This document shows, piece by piece, positions 5,674 to 8,164 of a stretch of 8,164 nucleotides of DNA. This stretch comes from Marinosulfonomonas sp. (GTDB lineage Bacteria > Pseudomonadota > Alphaproteobacteria > Rhodobacterales > Rhodobacteraceae), in contig JAHRVD010000030.1 in NCBI GenBank assembly GCA_019090845.1, forward strand, positions 1-8,164, read 5' to 3'. A model generated the notes under the pieces. It was not told the origin of the DNA. It saw nothing but the letters and a program-made list of their open reading frames with translations, and did not search any database. Position numbers and translations under genes: made by a program. Every line of letters begins with the position of its first letter. Position 1 is the first letter of the stretch.

Positions 5674-6248
5674 GTGCCGACCCATGTGGTGATCTTGTCA
5701 ACATCCGGGCGCGGGCGTTCCGGAGGGGCGCTGGTCTCTGTGCCAATATGGATAAGCCCTGCTACGGTTTCGCTGGGGTTCAACCCGAGGCCCGACTGAA
5801 CGAATGTGCGGTCATGGCTGGCCCAGCCTGACAGCCAATTAGCCCCCCAGCCGGACGCCAGTGCCCCGTTCAGCAATGCAAGGCATACCGCCCCGGCCGA
5901 ATAAGCTTGTTCGATGGCCGGAACTTTATCCGATTGAACAGGGCAGGCGACAACGACAATTGCCAGCTTGGCGTCGCGGTACTGGGCCACGACCTTGTCG
6001 ATTTTTGATTGTTCCAGACCAAGGGCCAACCCTCGTTGTGCGGCAAGGTCAGCCAGTCGGTCCATCGCGCCGACCCCTAGCACAACAAAGCGCCACGGCT
6101 CTAGTTTTCCGTGGTCCGGACTGCGCGCGGCGGCTGTCAGGATTGGCGCAAGCTGATCGCGGGTGGGAACGGGCATGGTCAGCGTTTTTGCCGGGCGGGA
6201 ACGGCGTTTTAACAGAAATTCCATAGCGGCCGGGTTTGGGGGTGGCAT
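5670..6248 (-). CDS. YdjA-type FMN-dependent nitroreductase
   Basis: The 192-residue protein belongs to the nitroreductase superfamily, compact YdjA-like branch, whose members bind FMN as dimers and use NAD(P)H. FMN-contact elements visible are RRS (15-17), PDHGKLEPWRF (44-54, matching the PDH..QPW.F block of YdjA) and the late SETVAGLIHIGT segment, which normally holds the second FMN-binding site. The natural substrate is unknown for this branch; nitroaromatic or quinone reduction is only a family-level expectation. ATG6248 is preceded by CGGAG six bases upstream, while a second Met at residue 9 has no ribosome site. It is the first gene of a pair with the EI24 protein (ATGA overlap). No convincing promoter was found in the 150 bases upstream. 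Confidence 0.92.
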   Translation of the reverse strand: MPPPNPAAMEFLLKRRSRPAKTLTMPVPTRDQLAPILTAAARSPDHGKLEPWRFVVLGVGAMDRLADLAAQRGLALGLEQSKIDKVVAQYRDAKLAIVVVACPVQSDKVPAIEQAYSAGAVCLALLNGALASGWGANWLSGWASHDRTFVQSGLGLNPSETVAGLIHIGTETSAPPERPRPDVDKITTWVGT

Positions 6249-6358
6249 CAGCGTCTCCGGTTGTTTGTGGATATGTCGGGCATCGCGCCGCCCGGTTCAA
6301 GAGCCTGTGGGATCATTGCTGAATAATTGCAACTGGCACCACTGGCAGCGTGGATTAT

Positions 6359-6384
6359 TTCTGCACTCCAACAGGGGTGCAGAA
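6359..6384. repeat. Stable hairpin 3' of the 83-aa gene
   Basis: TTCTGCACTCC, a 4-base AACA loop, then GGGGTGCAGAA: an 11-bp stem with one G-T wobble on the plus strand (one C-A mismatch when read on the minus strand). It begins 17 bases after the 83-aa stop and is about 110 bases upstream of the nitroreductase start. There is no T tract on either side, only AATAATCC on the minus strand, so it may be a weak terminator, a 3'-end stabiliser or a leader structure of the nitroreductase transcript. Confidence 0.45.
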
Positions 6385-6401
6385 CCGCCGGAGCGAGATA
6401 A

Positions 6402-6653
6402 TTAATCTTTGTTACCGCTTTCATCCCCCTGCAACCTGTAAACACCTTCAGGCAGATCCAGTGCGGCCGCCAAATCACGTACCTGCGAAAGGGAAAACGC
6501 TACCTTGTCAACTCGGTCGGTTCGCGGATCAAACTGTTCTACGGTCACGCAGTCCTCGAAGGTATGGATGGTCACATCTTCTTTTAGATGGGCACTGCCT
6601 TCGTCAACAATGGTAATGATGGTGGCATCAAATTCGTGTTCAATTGTAAACAT
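6402..6653 (-). CDS. Small acidic protein of unknown function (83 aa)
   Basis: An 83-residue soluble protein with no signal peptide or membrane helix. The N-terminal half reads as alternating beta strands (FTIEHEFDATIITIVDEG, then VTIHTFEDCVTVEQFDP), followed by an amphipathic helix LSQVRDLAAALDLPEGVY (54-71) and a charged tail. It is strongly acidic and has a single Cys at about residue 35. The pattern resembles short hypothetical proteins seen in Rhodobacteraceae, but I cannot name a family. The start at 6653 has AAGG seven bases upstream. It is divergent from the M48 peptidase gene (96-base spacer) and is followed by the hairpin at 6359-6384. Steady codon quality, a good ribosome site and a plausible compact fold support it as real; the function is unknown. 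Confidence 0.75.
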   Translation of the reverse strand: MFTIEHEFDATIITIVDEGSAHLKEDVTIHTFEDCVTVEQFDPRTDRVDKVAFSLSQVRDLAAALDLPEGVYRLQGDESGNKD

Positions 6654-6749
6654 GGATTTACCTTAGAACGCCTTGATTGGCTGCGCAATTGGGTGGCGCG
6701 GCGCGACAGGCCTGCTATTCTGCCGGCTGATTGAGCGGAGGTTGAAAAG

Positions 6750-7445
6750 ATGCGGTTTTATTTCGGGCTTGTTGCGGTGCTGAGTTTTGCGGGATGCATG
6801 ACCATTGTCCCAGACACCCAAGCCCCCCATGAACCATCCCCGGTGGCTGCTTCTGCGGTTTCGTCGGTGGCTTTTTCCTCGGTCGTTGCCAGAATGTTGC
6901 CAGTGGCCAAAAACATGTGCCGTAAAACCGCCCCAGGCGCCAATTGCAATTTTCAAATTGTCGTTGATACGCGCAAATCGCAACCGGCAAATGCCTATCA
7001 AACGATCGATAAATTTGACCGGCCAGTCATTGGATTTACGGCGGCGCTGATTCATAAAGCGAAAAATCAGGACGAACTGGCGTTTATTCTGGGTCACGAA
7101 GCGGCGCACCACATTTCCGGTCATTTGGCCAAAACTCAGGAATCCGCGATGACCGGTGCGCTGCTGGGCACGGTTTTGGCGACTATAGCTGGGGGGGACG
7201 CGGACACCGTAGAACGTGCGCAGGATGTCGGTGCAAATGCAGGCGCGCGGCGGTTTTCAAAAAATTACGAGCTGCAGGCAGACGCGATGGGCACACGCAT
7301 TGCTTTCCAAGCGGGTTACGACCCGATATTAGGCGCAAAGTACTTTAATCGTATTCGCGATCCGGGCGACAAGTTTTTGGGCAGCCACCCGCCCAACGCC
7401 CAACGCATTAAGGTCGTTCATGCCACAATGGCCAAATTGCGCTAA
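6750..7445 (+). CDS. M48-family zinc metallopeptidase, putative lipoprotein
   Basis: A 231-residue Zn-dependent endopeptidase of the M48 family (like LoiP/YggG-type periplasmic proteases). The N-terminus is a lipoprotein signal: positive start, hydrophobic stretch, and lipobox SFAG before C16, so the mature protein should be lipid-anchored on the periplasmic side. The zinc site is HEAAH (116-120) with the third ligand E174 in YELQADAMG, and SHPPNAQRI (212-220) is the conserved C-terminal M48 motif. C57 and C66 frame a short loop and may form a disulfide. A small hydrophobic Ala/Gly-rich helix (about 131-147) follows the active site. At 231 aa it is a minimal form with no TPR repeats. ATG6750 has GGAGG eight bases upstream. 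The likely job is envelope quality control. It is divergent from the 83-aa gene and convergent with the DoxX-like gene. Confidence 0.93.
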   Translation: MRFYFGLVAVLSFAGCMTIVPDTQAPHEPSPVAASAVSSVAFSSVVARMLPVAKNMCRKTAPGANCNFQIVVDTRKSQPANAYQTIDKFDRPVIGFTAALIHKAKNQDELAFILGHEAAHHISGHLAKTQESAMTGALLGTVLATIAGGDADTVERAQDVGANAGARRFSKNYELQADAMGTRIAFQAGYDPILGAKYFNRIRDPGDKFLGSHPPNAQRIKVVHATMAKLR

Positions 7446-7662
7446 TGCCGATTGCCTTGTTGGAAATTGGCGCGAATTGTAAATTTGGTTTGTCGGTTCG
7501 GGCCATATCAGGTTTCGCCCTGTTTAGGGATGCGGGGATGCCTGCTGATCGCCCTCGGCCAGCCCCGGCCCTAATATCCAGATGGTTGCGCACCCCGTCC
7601 CTAGAACAGAGCGCACTGTCCGTCGCGCCCTGTTGTATTTCCCGTGCCGGCAAGCTGTTGCC
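7446..7662. other. Convergent spacer between M48 and DoxX-like genes
   Basis: This 217-base stretch has no clear gene or terminator. A 73-codon plus-strand frame begins at a TAATG overlap with the M48 stop and ends at 7666, interlocked with the DoxX stop, but it lacks a ribosome site, uses rare codons (AGA, AGG, ATA, CTA) and encodes nothing recognisable. A small hairpin GGCAA-GCTG-TTGCC (7649-7662) abuts the DoxX-like stop, without a T run. Confidence 0.45.
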
Positions 7663-8061
7663 TTAGGTCGTCACTGCAAATCGATTGCCCGCATTCGGCG
7701 ACTCTCCTTTGCGAACTGCGTTCTGCGTGAAAAACGAAACCAGCATCAACAGCAGACCAATCACAGCAGGCGCGTAGCCATTGTCACCGGCGTTAATATG
7801 GGCCGAGATTGCCAACAACAGGTGAAAGAACATCCCGGCATAAGCCAGATCACTTAGCGCAATCGACATGCGCGACAGGATCGCGACCGGCCCAAGGATT
7901 TTAACCACTATCAGGACGCTGATCAAATATGTTGGATACCCAATCATCCCATAAATCTCGGCGACCATCGTACCTTGGGTTGCATAAAATGCCGCTCCGC
8001 CGAAATAAATCAGGCACAGCAACCCAGTGCTGGCCCAGTAAATAATTTTGATCTGATTCAT
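7663..8061 (-). CDS. DoxX-like four-helix membrane protein
   Basis: A 132-residue inner-membrane protein of the DoxX-like (DoxX_2) family. Four hydrophobic helices lie at about 5-26, 43-63, 69-89 and 95-112. Signature elements include the opening KIIYWASTGLL, GYPTYL (41-46), VKILGPVAIL (53-62), AYAGMFFHLLLAISAH (73-88) and GDNGYAPA (92-99). The C-terminal 20 residues are polar and probably cytoplasmic. ATG8061 has GGGAC seven to eight bases upstream. Biochemical function of the family is uncertain; relatives are linked to quinone or redox stress, but no partner gene is adjacent here. Closest-looking sequences I recall include many from Bacteroidetes as well as Proteobacteria, so past transfer is possible but not shown by base composition, which is only slightly more AT-rich than its neighbours. 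Confidence 0.88.
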   Translation of the reverse strand: MNQIKIIYWASTGLLCLIYFGGAAFYATQGTMVAEIYGMIGYPTYLISVLIVVKILGPVAILSRMSIALSDLAYAGMFFHLLLAISAHINAGDNGYAPAVIGLLLMLVSFFTQNAVRKGESPNAGNRFAVTT

Positions 8062-8119
8062 TGTTTTGTCCCATGTTCGCGCAAGCGCATTTTGTTTTGA
8101 ATCTTTTGGTAGCCAATTA

Positions 8120-8138
8120 TCGGATGTTTGTAATCCGA
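8120..8138. promoter_or_regulatory. Inverted repeat upstream of the DoxX-like gene
   Basis: TCGGAT, seven bases, ATCCGA: a perfect 6-bp dyad with 19-base overall length, 58 bases upstream of the DoxX-like ATG. Size and place suit an operator for a dimeric repressor or activator. No strong -35/-10 pair is visible, and the gene to the right is outside the window, so which gene it would serve is open. Confidence 0.35.
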
Positions 8139-8164
8139 ATTTGGGCAGGGACTTGATCGGTTTA

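Noticed and set aside
1..8164. Mobile element, CRISPR array, toxin-antitoxin or defence system
   Set aside because: No transposase, integrase, regularly spaced repeats, terminal repeats, or nuclease/helicase/toxin genes were seen; all sizeable genes belong to housekeeping or common families.

Overview
The window reads as ordinary chromosome of an alphaproteobacterium, most likely a marine member of the Rhodobacteraceae (Roseobacter lineage). The reasons are the alphaproteobacterial form of aspartyl-tRNA synthetase, a methylmalonyl-CoA epimerase coupled to a DUF1467 membrane protein (a pairing I associate with this group), moderate GC content, and dense small operons on alternating strands. 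No tRNA, rRNA, insertion sequence, CRISPR array, integrase or phage gene was seen. I found no clear sign of a new multi-gene defence or mobile system.

Layout. Bases 57-1832 (+) carry aspS. Bases 1859-2527 (-) hold two very short Flp/type IVb pilin-like genes, one of 63 and one of 39 codons, separated by about 357 bases containing a strong minus-strand terminator. Bases 2690-3406 (+) encode a RimJ/RimL-type GNAT acetyltransferase, whose stop codon interlocks with that of a convergent single-receiver response regulator (3403-4125, -). A divergent promoter region follows, then the coupled pair mce and DUF1467 (4270-4946, +). Convergent to that pair is a second coupled pair on the minus strand: a YdjA-type nitroreductase (5670-6248) followed with an ATGA overlap by an EI24/CysZ-like membrane protein (4963-5673). 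Then come a small acidic protein of unknown function (6402-6653, -), a divergent M48 metallopeptidase lipoprotein (6750-7445, +), and a DoxX-like four-helix membrane protein (7663-8061, -).

How the parts relate. Most neighbours look functionally independent: translation, central carbon metabolism (the epimerase step of propionyl-CoA/ethylmalonyl-CoA assimilation), signalling, envelope proteolysis and membrane proteins. Real co-expression units visible in the sequence are mce-DUF1467 (TGATG overlap) and nitroreductase-EI24 (ATGA overlap). The most interesting items are the two gaplessly alignable pilin-like micro-proteins with identical 14-residue leaders and a Gly...Ile-Asp-Trp signature in place of the usual Glu-Tyr, the 39-residue one being easy to miss. 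Also notable are signs that the AspRS is non-discriminating, and several tight stop-codon overlaps between convergent genes.
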